Of a stretch of DNA of 64,000 bases, positions 33,436-45,200 are shown one piece after another. The stretch covers positions 796,393-860,392 of the forward strand of contig CAUYUJ010015027.1 in the NCBI GenBank assembly GCA_963575745.1, written 5' to 3'. The position numbers and the translations under genes were made by a program. Positions within the stretch are counted from its first letter, which is position 1, and each line of letters opens with the position of its first letter. Below the pieces are notes generated by a model. The model was given only the letters and a program-made list of their open reading frames with translations, searched no databases and was not told the origin of the DNA. The DNA comes from Prorocentrum cordatum. Its lineage: Eukaryota; Sar; Dinophyceae; Prorocentrales; Prorocentraceae.

Positions 33436-34575
33436 ATATCCAGCACAGCATGCTGTACTCGTGCGAGACGATGGTACGGCTTGTAGTGTTGCGGTTTTCA
33501 ACGTACGCCCCTTTTTCTGCATACATATATATATATGTATAGACACGCACACACAGATATGTATATAACAAAGTACGAGTTGCGCCGATGATCATCATAA
33601 TCATAATCCTCATCATCTGCCCCATCCCACTCCTCGTCATCATGTCCTCCTCGTCCTCATCCTCCTCCTTGTCGTTGCCCCCGCTGCCGCCATCATCACC
33701 GCCGCCGCCGTCGTCGTCGTCGTCTTCCAGGACCCGCGCTTCAGCGTGAACGTCGTGGGCCAGTCCCGGGCCCACTACGACTGTTACCCTGAGGATTCGC
33801 GGGCGGCGGTGGCTGGCCGTCGTCGATGTCGTTCGAAGGTCGAGGCGGGCTTTTCCATTAGTTCGCGTTCAGTTTACCATCTTCGGCCCTCCAGTCCTGG
33901 GGGCTCTTGGTGCGAACGTTTGAGGACGATCAAGCCCCGCGAGGTGGTTATGAAGCAGATATATGTCAGATGAAGCCCTGGATTAAGACGATTTGCTTTC
34001 ACACTCGTCGCTAGTGTTGCCAACGCGTCTTCTCTTGCACGCGGCCCATGTCAGCAGTAGGAGCACTTAGAAGAACACATGGCATAGCAAGGGTAAACTG
34101 TTTTGGGAATGCAGTAAAACCTCAAATTGCTGTGGATTACCCCGGCGCGCCATAAACGAAAAAATGCCGAAGGAACACCTACCGGCAGTATGATTGCTTG
34201 CGCCTGGAATTGGTTATATCTCCAGTGTAAACACTCGTGGCCGTCTCCGTGGACATCTGGTGGCCTCGGAGACCTTGCGGAGGCCACTGAAGACCTCCGG
34301 AAACCTCCAGGTGGAAGAGGATGCAGGAGAAGGACGGATGAGTTTGATTGTTTATGTTGCCGTTTTGGGTATCTCGGGGGCTCTCGTCGCCACGGCTAGA
34401 TTCGCATGGCATGGTTGCCTTTGCAGCGCGCATCAACGCCCGCGAAGAGGCAGCAGCCGCAGCACAATGTGCGTAAGAAGGTATGCTCTCGTTATGCCTC
34501 AGGGTCCCCAAGGAAAATCCTCCTCCGCCTCCCTCCTTCTCGGCCCCTGCGCCCCTTGCCTCATGTTCCTGCCAC
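33436..34575. other. No supported gene; small AT and GT simple repeats
   Basis: A TATATA/CACACA tract lies at 33523-33570 and CAT/CGT triplets at 33590-33725. The rest shows nothing recognisable. Confidence 0.6.
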
Positions 34576-34579
34576 TCCT

Positions 34580-34633
34580 CCTCCTCGTCCTCCTCCTCCT
34601 CCTCCTCCGCCTCCTCTACCCTACCATCATCAT

Positions 34634-34674
<41 letters not shown>

Positions 34675-34830
34675 GCAGCATGACGATCATCATGATTGTC
34701 ATCACCCTCATCATCACCATCACCATCATCAGTCTCGGCATCATCATCAGCATCAGCACCATCATCATCATCATCACCACGATCATCAGCATCATCATCA
34801 TCAGCATCATCATCGTCGTCAACATTCCCC
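34580..34830 (+). repeat. Mixed CTC, ATC and AGC triplet arrays
   Basis: CTC (34580-34615), ATC (34624-34652), AGC (34653-34680) and imperfect ATC/ACC (34685-34830) follow one another. From 34975 to about 35095 the sequence is GAG-rich. Confidence 0.95.
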
Positions 34831-35108
34831 GTTCTGCTGCAGCTCTCTCGCACCTGGCCTGGGACACAGGACTGGGACCACGGGTGCGCGCCGCCCAACC
34901 TGCAGTCATTCGCGGGCGATTTGCTAAACCAGGCCAGGGCATGTGGTGGGGGCAAAGGAAGTGAGAGAGGCGGGTAAGAAGAGGAAGAAGGACGGAAGAA
35001 GAGGAGGAATGAGGAGGCAGGATGGAGGATGAGGAGGAGGCGGAACGAGGGCAGAGGAGAGGGAGGGAGGAGAACAATAGGGAGGAGGGAGGAGCGCGTA
35101 GCTTAAAG

Positions 35109-35130
35109 TCCGTAGCAATGTCGGACCAAG
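35109..35130 (+). other. Possible decayed spliced-leader copy (17 of 22 bases)
   Basis: TCCGTAGCAATGTCGGACCA then AG keeps the first eight and last four leader bases. It follows a GAG-rich tract, the usual context of the better copies here. With five mismatches it could be chance. No ORF of interest follows. Confidence 0.4.
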
Positions 35131-37119
35131 GCCACATCGAAGATTTCTGACCCCCCGACTCAAAGCCCCAGGCGAGCAGCCCGCCTGCCTGGCGTTAGCG
35201 CGTTTTGGTCACACATTCACGTACGCATCGTTGTGATACTGTTGGCGCTCCGCCGTAACAGGACGGCACCAGAAGAGTTGTTGCACTCATTCCTCCCGCT
35301 GCGCAATGTCCATGCCCGAGTGGTGCAGGCCTCAAGCCCCATGACGGGAGTATGAGTACAGGGACGAGGGCAGTGCGAAAAGTGGTGTCCGTGGCACGAT
35401 TGGACCCCCGGCGCCATGGACCCCGCGGAGCCGCACATAGAGGAGGGGCCAAAAGTGATGGTGGCGAAGCCTGGTGATAGTGCGGGCTCTGCGGTTGCAA
35501 AGAGGCAGGAAAGCACCTGCTCCGCGCAGCTCAGGGGGCGCGTTTCCTCTTGGGCGCCCCCGCCGCGGGGTTGACACAAGGTCGGCACCTGGCTGAGCGA
35601 GGCGAGCCATCTTCGGGCCCGCGAAGACACGCGGGGAGACCTTGGGTCGCGCAGGCCGGTCTCTAGGGCCACGCAGGGCCCGGGCAAACAGGAAAAACGC
35701 GGGGTGGCTGAGCTGGGAGCCGCTCTTCGACGACGCAACGTTGGCTGCTTCCGTGCAGGAACCCATGGAGTTCGAGGGCAAGGCCGGCCATCGCCTCTCG
35801 GCTCGAAAACCCGCACAGGGCCACCAGGCGGGCCAGGTGGGGAGAGCGGGCCCAGGAGGCCGTCACCAATGGAGGCGGGGCCCATCAGCACAGCAAGGCC
35901 TCCATGGAATGGCGCTCCGCCGAAGTCCTGCCAGCCCCCCCCCCACCTGACCAGAAGCCCCCATGGATCAGATGGGAAGTGTCTTGGAAGAGGTCTGGAC
36001 CCCAGCCGCCGAGACTGCCGGTTTCCCTGACGCCATAGGGCTTCGCAACCACAAGATAGGTGAGTTGCAAGGGTCGGACCATCCGGGAGCGGCGGCGCCC
36101 GCTCGGTGGGTCCGACACCATTCGCCCCGGGGACCTCGCGAGGGTGTCGGATGAGGCGCCAGAGGCCCTGTGTGCGAGTTGGATTTGGTGCGAGTCCGTT
36201 GGGCGCGCCCCTGTCCATCTCGCGCGCTTGTGCACGGCCCTTCTCCCCAAACCCGGCGGAGGTTTCAAACCCATGGATTTGCCCCCTGTCACTTGCATGG
36301 TCTTTCGCAAAATCACCTGCGACGTCGCGTTGGCTTGGCCAGCCAGGCAGAACAGGGCTCACCACGACGGCGCCGCTGGCAAGAGCTGCGAGCGCGCGGT
36401 CTGGGAGGGGGGCTGAGCTGCACCTCAACAACCCAAAAGTGCTGAGGCTGCACTCTGCCCAGAAATCACAGGTAGGCCCAGGCGTGACCCTCATCCACGA
36501 CGTCCAAGCTCGGCGTCCCCGGTGTCCAAAAAGTCCGAGCGAAATTCCCCTCCCGCCCCTCCCTGTTCGAACCGGTGCCAGAAGCCCGAGGCCACCGATT
36601 GGCCCGCGTCAACCAGAAGGACATATATCAGTGCACTGTTTGCAGAGTAGCGGGCAGTAGAGGTGGGATTTATAGGCCCGAGTGTCGTGGTATCCCCAGG
36701 ATAGTGAGTCCAGCCCATTTGGCCCGCTCCCTCTGGCTAGGGGGGGAGCGACGTTGCTGGTGCTCCAGGTGTGGGGCCTTCGGGATGGTTCGGCCGAACT
36801 ACCTAACAGCAGCACGCCACTCCCACAGGGTCGGCGTGGACCCGTCCACTTGGAAAGAGCTTGGGCGGAGTGGAGTGTACGTATCGCGTGGTGGATGCAG
36901 GCTCTCGTGTCGTGCTGCCGCTGTCGCTGCCTCTGCCTCGGCGGCTTTAACGACCTCATGGCAGGCGCACCCCCTTGCTCTCTCTCCTATCTTACGGCCT
37001 AGGCATTGCAGTCATGCGGGACGCCTGCCGTTGAACCCGAAGGAATCCGACGGCAGTAGATGCCAGGAGCGCACGAGACGCACGAAAGAAATGGAAGGGA
37101 TGAGGAAGACGGAGAAGGG
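35131..37119. other. No supported gene
   Basis: GC-rich mixed sequence. Frames of 100-400 codons exist on both strands (for example minus 35217-36494), but I see no motif, no balanced composition and no repeat family. Confidence 0.55.
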
Positions 37120-38015
37120 CGAAGGAGGAGGAGGAGGAGGAAGAGGAGGAGGAGGAGGAGGCGGAGGAGGGCGGAGGAGGAGAAGGGCGGAGGTGGAGGA
37201 GAGGGAGGGGAGGAGGAGGAGGAGGAGGAGGAGGAGGAGGAGGAGGAGGAGGAGGAGGAGGGAGGGAGGAGGAGGACGATTGAAGAGGAGGATGAGGGAG
37301 CAGGCAGGCCAAAGGAAGGAAAGAGCAGGAGGGCCCCGGGGGTGGAGGGGTACACGGGCTAGTGCGAGAGGGTGGGGGCCAGCGGATCTCGGAGACTCTG
37401 AACTTTGGGGGGATCCAGATTGATGGGGGCAGAAGGAGGGAGGAGGAGGAGGAGGAGGAGGAGGGAGGAGGAGGAGGAGGAGGAGGAGGAGGAGGAGGAG
37501 GAGGAGGAGGAGGAGGAGGAGGAGGAGGAGGGGGAGGGGGAGGGAGGGGGGGGGGAGGGGGAGGGGGAGGGGGAGGGGAGGGGGAGGGGGGGAGAAGGGG
37601 GGGGAGGAGGGGGAGGAGGAGGAGGAGGAGGAGGAGGAGGAGGAGGAGGAGGAGGAGGAGGAGGAGGAGGAGGAGGAGGAGAGGAGGAGGAGGGAAGAGG
37701 AGGAGGAGGAGGAGGAGGAGGAGAGGAGGAGGAGGACGCGGAGGAGGACGCGGAGGCGGAGGCGGGTGGAAATGTCCAATTCATCACGAAAGGAGAGGAG
37801 GAGGAGGAGGAGGAGGAGGAGGAGGAGGAGGAGGAGGAGGAGGAGGACGGAGGAGGACGGAGGAGGACGGAGGACGACGGAGGCCGGAGGAGGACGGAGG
37901 AGGACGGAGATGGGACGAGGGACGAGGGAGGAGGAGGGGGGGAGGAGGGTGATAGGGTGGAGGAGGAGGCAAAGATACAGGAGAAGGAGGAGGAGGAGGA
38001 GGAAGAGGGGGGGAA
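37120..38015 (+). repeat. Large (GAG)n field
   Basis: Nearly 900 bp of GAG/GGA/GGGA with short unique islands (37300-37430 and 37745-37795). One island reads GTCCAATTCATCACGAAAGG. All long Glu/Gly/Arg, Pro, Ser and Leu frames here are translations of the array. Confidence 0.95.
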
Positions 38016-38384
38016 TTTGAGAGAGGAGGGCAGGGAGGGCACAGGATGAGCAGGAGGCGGGACAGAGAGCGCGAGCAGGGAGGGGCGGGGCGTGAGTGGG
38101 AGCGTGATCCGGGGGAAACGGGAGCAGCAGCGGGGTCGGGGGCCCATGCGAAGAGCTAAGGCAGACCTGTTCGCCCTCCCTCCCTGCTCCTTCGTCCTGC
38201 TCGTCATCCCCTTCTTCCCTCCCCGTCCTTCCCTCCCCGTCTTCACGCCACGCTGGCCCTTCTCCTCCTCTTCCTGCTCGTCCTCCCCATGGTTGGGCCC
38301 GTCTTCCCACCGTATCATGCTCCTCCTCCCCGTTTCATCCTGCTCCTCCCCCCGCACCCCGTCCTCCTCTTTTCCCTCCTACTC

Positions 38385-38505
38385 CTCCCCCTCCTCCTCC
38401 TCCCCCTCCTCCTCCTCCTCCTTCTCCTCCTCCCTCTCATCCTCATCAACATCATCAGCAGCAGCATCATCACCACCATCATCATCAGCAGCAGCAGCAT
38501 CATCG
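38385..38505 (+). repeat. CTC then CATCAT/CAGCAG triplets
   Basis: CTC triplets pass into ATC and AGC triplets. Bases 38016-38384 and 38506-39079 hold no supported gene. Confidence 0.9.
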
Positions 38506-39079
38506 TACTGCTCCGTCGGTTACCAAAAGTTGGTTGAATTAAAGCTGACAGTCGTTTCTTCGGACGGCTTGCTCTGAATTGGTGCAAAAACGCAGGGCAG
38601 AAAACAATCACCGGCACGACAACTGCACCCCGCGCAGTCTCGCGATCCATTTCATCGTCCCAGTTGTCCTCTTCCTCTTCCTCCACAGCTACGTCCGCTA
38701 CTCTTACGCATCATCCGACTGGTTCTTCTCATACTCCTCCGCATCGCCACCAACATAACCACTACCGCCGCCGATGTCGTAAGGGCGTCATGGACGACTG
38801 TGACGTCCTGGTGGTGGGCTCTCGAGGTGGGCAAGTGGTGCCGCCCCCCCGCCAGCTGCGCTGAGATCCAGGGGTGCGGAGGACTTGTACAGCGCACGAT
38901 GGCATGTCGAGGACGAGGAAGATCGGAGGTCGAGTGTGTCCTAACGTTGATTGCACTTTCACACCTCCGGAGACCTCCGTATCATCAGACCCTCTGCACG
39001 AGATCGGCGCGCCCATGCCACGGCCCTCGCCGCGCCGGCTCCCGAGGGAGGGAAGGAAGGCAGAGAGGCTCTGGGACCG

Positions 39080-39830
39080 ACGTCTCGACACGACACCGAC
39101 GACAACGACGACAGCCACGACAACGAGGGCGGGAAGGCTCTGGGACCGTGGAGACTGACCAAGGTAGCCCACGGGTGCACCAAGAGGACCGTGCTGCGTG
39201 GTCTAGGCCAGAGAGCCCCCTTCTCCAGGGGGCGGCGCGAGGGCGCGAAGATGGCAGCGCGAGGCGCGAAGTTTGGCGGCCCAGAAAACCAGAGCGACGC
39301 AGGTTTCCCACTCGGCGACCCGATCTCACTCGTCTGCGCTGGACCTCGACACGACACCGACGACGACGACAACGACGACGACGACGACGAAGGGCGGCGA
39401 CGACGACGACGCCCACGACGCCGACGGCGACGGCGACGACGGCAGCGGCGACGGGGAAGGCGGCGGCGACGGCGACGGCGACGGCGGCGACGACGACGAC
39501 GACGAGGATGAGGACGACGAAAAACGACGACGACGACGACGACGAGCACGAGGACAACAACGACAACAACAACAGCAACAACGACAACAACAACAACAAC
39601 AACAATGACAACAACAACAACGACAACGGCAACGGCAACGACAACGGCAACAGCAACGGCAACAACAACAACCACAACCATAACCACAACGACAATGACA
39701 ACAACACCAACAACAACCACAACCACGACCACGACGACGACGACGACGACGACGACAACGACAACGACGACGACGACGACAGCAGCAACAACAACAACAA
39801 CAACAACAACAACAACGACGACGACTAGGA
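39080..39830 (+). repeat. (GAC)n and (AAC)n array field
   Basis: GAC/GGC triplets (about 39350-39550) pass into AAC/GAC mixtures (39550-39830). A non-repeat insert at about 39130-39345 shows no motif. Confidence 0.95.
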
Positions 39831-40778
39831 TGACGGCAGCGACCGCGGTGGTGGCGGTTGCGACCGCGACGGGTGGCGGCGGCGACGGCAACGGGTGACG
39901 AAGAAGACTACGGGCCGCGGCGGCGGCGGCGGTCGCTGGCGCGGCCGGGCTCCAACCAGCCGGTGCCTCTCGGCCGCGGCCGCCGCCCGAGGTGTTGCCG
40001 AACCTGTGGGCGTGGGGCGCGAAGGTGCGGCCACTGTTCGCTCGCGCGCCCTGCGTGCGACAGCCGCCAGCCGGGGAAGGGAGAATCGGATGAGGGTCGA
40101 AGATCGAGGATCGAGGATGAGGGTCGAACTGTTCGTCGCTTCCTGGCGGTTCTTCCAGCCTCGAGATATTCGCCAGCAGCTGCGCCTCGCCAAGAGCGCT
40201 CCTGGGGTGCCCTAATCGTCCCGATCGGCCGCTGGAGACCCGAGCTATGACACGAAAACCAGACGACGAGGGTCATCCGGGTCGAACGGCAAGGAGGATC
40301 GAGGATGAGGGTCGAAAATGCATGATTCGTTGGCCCGTTCTGGGCCTCAAGGGACGCCCTCATGGCTACCGCTGGATTCTCTTCGAGATTCTGGTAAGGA
40401 CACAGTCGGGTGAGGCGATTCTCGTGCACCCCGAACCCCAGAACCCTCTTCCCGTCGTGACAGACAGAACTGGCTCGGGGCGTCGGGGTCGTCAAACCGG
40501 TCCAATGCGAAAAACCAGCCAGAACGGGAGCAGGGAAGGGTACGGCGACTGATGCTGAGCAGAGTTTGGTCGGGAGGAGGGAGGAGTTCGGAGGAGGTTC
40601 GAGGATCAGGGTTCCGTGTGCGCATGCTTGCGTGTTGCATTCAATTTTTTTAGCGGAAGAGGTTCGCTCTCGCCCCGCAGATCAAAAAGTGTTTCATTCA
40701 AACTCCTTGGGTGCCTCGACGTTCTGGACCAAGCACGCTCCAGGAAAGGTCCAGGCACAGATGTTTGAAGGTAGGGGA
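39831..40778. other. No supported gene; scattered GATCGAGGATGAGGGTCG copies
   Basis: The word GATCGAGGATGAGGGTCG occurs near 40111 and 40297 with related words nearby. Otherwise featureless. Confidence 0.6.
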
Positions 40779-40838
40779 GGAAGGGGGGAGAGGAGGACGA
40801 GGAGGAGGAGGAGGAGGAGGCGGAGGAGGAGAAGGAGG
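40779..40838 (+). repeat. (GAG)n array at the LINE-2 5' edge
   Basis: GAG/GGA triplets end one base before the SL copy region. The last 13 bases (GAGGAGAAGGAGG, 40826-40838) recur at 47337-47349 beyond the element's A-tract and look like the left target-site duplication. Confidence 0.9.
40826..40838 (+). other. Left target-site duplication of LINE-2
   Basis: GAGGAGAAGGAGG. Identical to 47337-47349. The GAA interruption makes the match more than triplet register alone, although the GAG-rich context raises the chance of coincidence. Confidence 0.7.
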
Positions 40839-40839
40839 C

Positions 40840-40861
40840 TCCGTAGCCATTTTGGCTCAAG
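40840..40861 (+). other. Dinoflagellate spliced-leader sequence, exact, at the LINE-2 5' end
   Basis: T, CCGTAGCCATTTTGGCTCAA, G: identical to the copy at 1226. It lies one base inside the left direct repeat and 149 bp before ORF1, so it is the first sequence of the inserted element. It fits a copy of the leader from a trans-spliced LINE transcript. The bases after it (GTCCGG) differ from those after the 1226 copy. Confidence 0.95.
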
Positions 40862-41010
40862 GTCCGGAGGCATTGCTCAAGGACTTTGAGGTTGTGGCGG
40901 GGGGGATTCGCGGCCCCCGACTGCTTTACCTGGCGTTCGCCCGCCAGGATCACATTCACTAATACGTCTCGTGTACGGAACTTCTCTTTTCTTCCCCACT
41001 TCATCCTTCG

Positions 41011-42297
41011 ATGGTTCCTGCGCCCGCATCTTTCTCGTATGCGCCGTGGGTGCGTCCAGATGAGTGGACAGTTGTCCAAGGAAATTGGAAGGGAAAGAAG
41101 AAGCAAGGCCAGGGAGCTGCTTGCCCAGGCTGTGGTTGCAAGAAGAATGCTCCAGATGACACTCATTGTTACCATTGCAGCACTCTTCTGCCTCGCCTCG
41201 CTGTCGGTCATCCACCTGCTGCTCAAGGGTCATGGGCACGTCCTGCTTCGCCCCCAGGCTCGTTCTTCCATCTCGGCCCACTCATGGGGGGCAAGGGCGG
41301 AGGCTTCGCTGGCGGCGGCATTGGAGGCAAGGGGGGCATGGGTGGCGGCGGCAAGGGCAGAGGAGTACATGGCGGTTGGGCAGGTACATGGGCAAGTGGC
41401 GCACTTCAGCCTGGTCCCGCCGCGGCGGGAGCTGGTCAGCTGGCGCCGCTGCCAGTGGGGGCCGTGCCCAATCTGTCCAAGGATGAGGCGTCGGAGTTGG
41501 CTCGGCTGTGTCAGAAGGCTGGAGACAAGGCAGGTGCCACCAAGTATTCGTCCTGTGCGAAGTCGCTGGCGGCTACTGAGGAGCGTGCGAAGCAGCCAGT
41601 CTCAGCACATCAGGCCGCCCAACAGCATCACGCTCATGTTCGGCGGATTGAGAAGCAGCTGGAGGGCGACCTCGCGAGGCTCCTGCGTCTGCAGTCCGAG
41701 GTGCAGGAGCAGGGCGAGAAGGTCAAGCGCGTGCGCTGCGAGTTGCAAGAAGCTGACAGGGTGTACAAGGAGGCGGTCCAGAAGCTTGCTGCTGATTCGA
41801 AGGTTGTGCCCAACGTCGAGACGGCAAAGCTCAAGCTCGAGGATTTGCTTGCAGGCTCTGTGGACATCGGCTCCATCTTCAGCTGCGACATCCTCGATGA
41901 CTTCGGCGATGACGACGAGCTCGAGCTGTCGGCTGAGGATCGCGAGGAGATTCAGAAGCGCACGGCACTCTTGTCGCAGGGCATTGCGGACATGGCTAAG
42001 ACGCTGTTCCAGCAAGCGGTCGACCAGGCCAAGTCCGCCCAAGCAGCACATCAAGCGCATAAAGCTCGTGCGGCAGGCAAGCGTCGCAAACGTGAAGATG
42101 GGCTTCATGAAGCTGGCGGGGGTGACGTCGGAGCTGAGGCCGCTACAGCCGCCGCGTCTGGTGGCGAGGGTGAGCATTCCCCGACGGCTGGGAGCAGCCA
42201 GCAGGCGCCAGCTGAGGCGCCGCCAGCAGACATTCGTGCGCGTGCAGATGCGGCTCTACACACCCGTGAGTCAGGTGGCGCCTCCCCCTCGTCCTGA
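41011..42297 (+). CDS. LINE-2 ORF1: zinc-finger and coiled-coil protein
   Basis: 428 codons, ATG at 41011, TGA at 42295-42297. Residues 38-56 form CPGCGCKKNAPDDTHCYHC, a CxxC-x11-CxxC zinc ribbon-like motif that could bind RNA. A Gly-rich stretch follows (about residues 92-125). Then comes a long charged helical region (about 150-345) with heptad-like spacing, likely a coiled coil for oligomer formation, with acidic DDFGDDDELEL near 300. A basic patch, KARAAGKRRKRE, and a low-complexity Ala/Ser/Pro tail end it. It is the first ATG after the SL copy and has no stops, so it may be intact. By position it would be the RNA-binding ORF1p. It shows no resemblance to the LINE-1 ORF1 protein. Its end overlaps the possible start of ORF2 by 50 bp. 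Confidence 0.85.
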   Translation: MVPAPASFSYAPWVRPDEWTVVQGNWKGKKKQGQGAACPGCGCKKNAPDDTHCYHCSTLLPRLAVGHPPAAQGSWARPASPPGSFFHLGPLMGGKGGGFAGGGIGGKGGMGGGGKGRGVHGGWAGTWASGALQPGPAAAGAGQLAPLPVGAVPNLSKDEASELARLCQKAGDKAGATKYSSCAKSLAATEERAKQPVSAHQAAQQHHAHVRRIEKQLEGDLARLLRLQSEVQEQGEKVKRVRCELQEADRVYKEAVQKLAADSKVVPNVETAKLKLEDLLAGSVDIGSIFSCDILDDFGDDDELELSAEDREEIQKRTALLSQGIADMAKTLFQQAVDQAKSAQAAHQAHKARAAGKRRKREDGLHEAGGGDVGAEAATAAASGGEGEHSPTAGSSQQAPAEAPPADIRARADAALHTRESGGASPSS

Positions 42298-45200
42298 GGG
42301 GGGAGAACTTTTATGCTTCAGTAAAGCTTGTGTTTCTGGAATTCGGTTTGTTTTTGATTTTTTTGCCTCTCGAGCCTCGGTCATTGGTTCGAAATCCAGA
42401 GTCTCTGGCATCAGGCTTTTTAAGAGGTTTCAGTCTGAGTTCCGAGCCGCCACTCCCGAAGCCAATTCCTGGGTCGCGCCCTTGGTCCCTGCGGACGTCC
42501 AAGACACCCCAGGATCCAACCCCTTGGAGCCCCCGAGGCCCGTTCCACTTCCCGTTTCCTCTGGGGCCTCAGATTTCCAGCTGGAGGTGGCTACTGTCAA
42601 TGGGAACTCTTGGGGCACGCTCTACAAGTTTCTGGAGTCTACGTCGGCCCACGTCGTCATTGGCCAAGAGCATCGCCTCAGAGCCTCAGACATCGATCAG
42701 AAGTCGGAAATCTGCCAGAAGGCTGGGTTCAAGACTGTTTGGGCGCCTGGCGTGCTCGGCGAAGGTGGAGGTGTTTCTTCGGGAGTTATGGTGGCGGCTC
42801 GTGGTGGATTTGGATGCTACGAAGCTTCTGAAGTGGTTCTTGTTGAAGGGCGAGCAGCCGCTGCTCTGATTCACGTTCCTGGGTGTGCCCCGTTCGCCGT
42901 CGCGTCGGTCTACCTGGTTCACTCGCAAGGACTGTCGGAAGCTAACATGGACATCCTACGGGCGGTTGGGGCCTTTCTTGATGCCCAGGGTTGTGATTTT
43001 GTTGTCGCAGGTGATTTCAACTTCTCTCCTGGGGTCCTGTTTGAAACCAACTTTGCGGAGCTTCTGAAAGGTGTCATTGTGTCGGCCGATGGGCGCACCC
43101 ACTTCCCCGCTGGAGGTGGGTCTCCCGACACCTTTGATTGTTTTGTTCTCTCGGAAGCCTTGGGGCGGTGCCTGCAGCAAGTCAGAGTGGTCACTGAGTC
43201 GGATATTTCCCCGCACAAGCCTGTGGCCATTAAATTTCACCCGTCCCTCGGCTCTCTCAAAGCTCCCGCGTTCCGCCGCCCCCCTGATTTGCCTCCGTCG
43301 GCGCCGGTGGGGCCTCAACCGTGCCCTGGGGATTGGTCCGAGGTTACTGCTAAGGCCGAAGCCGCTCACAGGGCTGTCCTTTCGGGGGATTTGCAGAAAG
43401 CCAGGGACCTGCTCACGCCTGGTTATCGTTTGTGGGCCAATGCGGCTGAGTCTGACTTGGCTAACGTCTTGGGGGTTGAGCTTCCCGCCCGCGGCATGAG
43501 GGGTAAACGCCCCAAGCTTGTGTGGAAAATGGTTATCAAACCTGCGGGCAAAGTCGAGGATCCCAGCCTTAGGTCCATCACGTGGCTCGCTGCTCAGCTT
43601 CGTGCTCTCAGGAGCTACCTTTTGAGTGATGGCGCGGTGCTTCCACCTGCTGGTCGGGGAGTTGCTCTCGACATCGTCTCTGTGCCCGTCGAGGTCGCTG
43701 TCGAGGCGGACTCCGACTGGCACCAGTTCTCTCAGGCTAGTGCTGGCTTAGCTGCCCGCTGCCTGGATCGTTCTCGTCCCCACGTTTCTTCCCAGCGCGG
43801 TCTCGATGTTAGGTCTGGACAACCTCCGAGCCAAGGCGGCTCAGGGGATGTGCTCTTGTTTAAGTCGCCTGGTCAGTCGGATGTCGAGGTTAGGCTCTGC
43901 GATCTGGATGGTGGAGAGCCTAATGTTGTTGCCGACTCCCTGCGCGCGGATCTTGAAACCCTGCTCGACTCGGTCGATCGGGCCTGTTTGGGGGCTAAGG
44001 TCGCGGCTGCTGCCAGGTCTAAGGCGTCTTGGCAGGAATGGGTTCGAGAAGGATTGAGCAAGGGCAGTCGTAATGCTCAGAGAGCCATTCGTGACCCCGA
44101 GCCTTGGACCCCCACGACCACGCTCGCGGCGGGGGGCATCATTGTTGCGGACCCCATGGCCCTCTTGAGGGCCGAGGCTGTCAAGTTTTCGGCTATTTGG
44201 GGGGATGGGGACGGGAAGGGTATCGATGGCGCGTTACTCGAACCCCTGCCTGTCCTTCAGCCAGCGGAGTTGCGTGCTTTTTCCAAGAAGTATAGGCTGT
44301 CTAGTGCGGTAAGTGTTGACGGCTTTCATTGTCGCCATTTCTCGTTGCTCTGTGATCAGGCGCTTCGCTGCCTCGCTCTCTGGTTTTGTGTCATGGAGGC
44401 CACGGGATCCCTGCCGCAACAGATTTCCTGGGTGCTCATGGCCCTCTTGGGCAAGCCCGCTGGGGGCTTTCGGCCTATCGGGGTTTTCCCCAGTTGGCAC
44501 CGCCTCTGGGGGCGGGCTCGTCGGTCGTTTGCCCAACGCTGGGAAAGCAATAACCCTCGGGACTTCTGGGCGGCGGGGGCCAACAGGGGCGCCTCTGACG
44601 CGGTGTGGCGGCAAGCCTTCAAGGCCGAGGCTGGACTCAGCCGTGGCGATGTGTCCGCCTCCATTTTCTGGGATCTTCGGAAGTATTATGAACGCATTGA
44701 CCTTCGTCTGCTCTATGCCAGGTGTCAGCAACATGGGTTTCCTCTCGGCATCGCTAGGCTTGCCATTCGAGCGTATGCTACCGCTAGGTACCTGGCCCTT
44801 GGAGGCTATGTCGAAGGGCCGTATTTCGTGATCAGGGGCATAGTGGCGGGCTGCTCGTTCGCCACTAGCTTGATCAGAGTTTTCGCGTTGGCCAGCTTCG
44901 ACTCGCTCCCGCGTTTGCCAGGCTTGGACTTCGATGCGTATGTGGACGACCTGGGCCTCAGCTGCACGGGCAGCGCCAGGCAGGTCGTTCGTGCGCTGGT
45001 GGGCGGAGCCCGAGCGCTGCGCAAGTGCATCACTGATGAGCTGCAGTGCCTTCTAGCCATGGACAAAGTGGGGATGGTTGCCAGCAACAATGAAGTCGCC
45101 TCTCAGCTCCTCCAGAAACTTGGGCCCCTGGCTGGCCAGGGTGTGGGTATTGGAAGAGTTACGAACTTGGGGGTTGACTACACTGCGGGCCGTTCCCTGA

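Noticed and set aside
35217-36494. Minus-strand 425-codon frame
   Set aside because: No motif, Pro/Arg/Gly-biased, and other frames are open across the same GC-rich DNA.
37012-38357. Several 200-430 codon frames rich in Glu, Gly, Ser, Pro or Leu
   Set aside because: They are triplet-array translations; the same happens at 13.8-14.3, 23.5, 49.6, 50.6 and 55.6 kb.
40840-40861. SL RNA gene (SL exon followed by GT)
   Set aside because: Both exact SL copies are followed by GT, as in SL RNA genes. But the downstream sequences differ from each other, and each leads within about 150 bp into a LINE ORF1. The 40840 copy lies inside a target duplication. No Sm-like site or conserved intron was evident.
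40886-42247. First 454 codons of the 1532-codon frame as an N-terminal extension of ORF2
   Set aside because: They overlap ORF1 in another frame. ORF1's peptide has a zinc motif and coiled-coil character, while the overlapping peptide is Arg/Ser-rich without motif.
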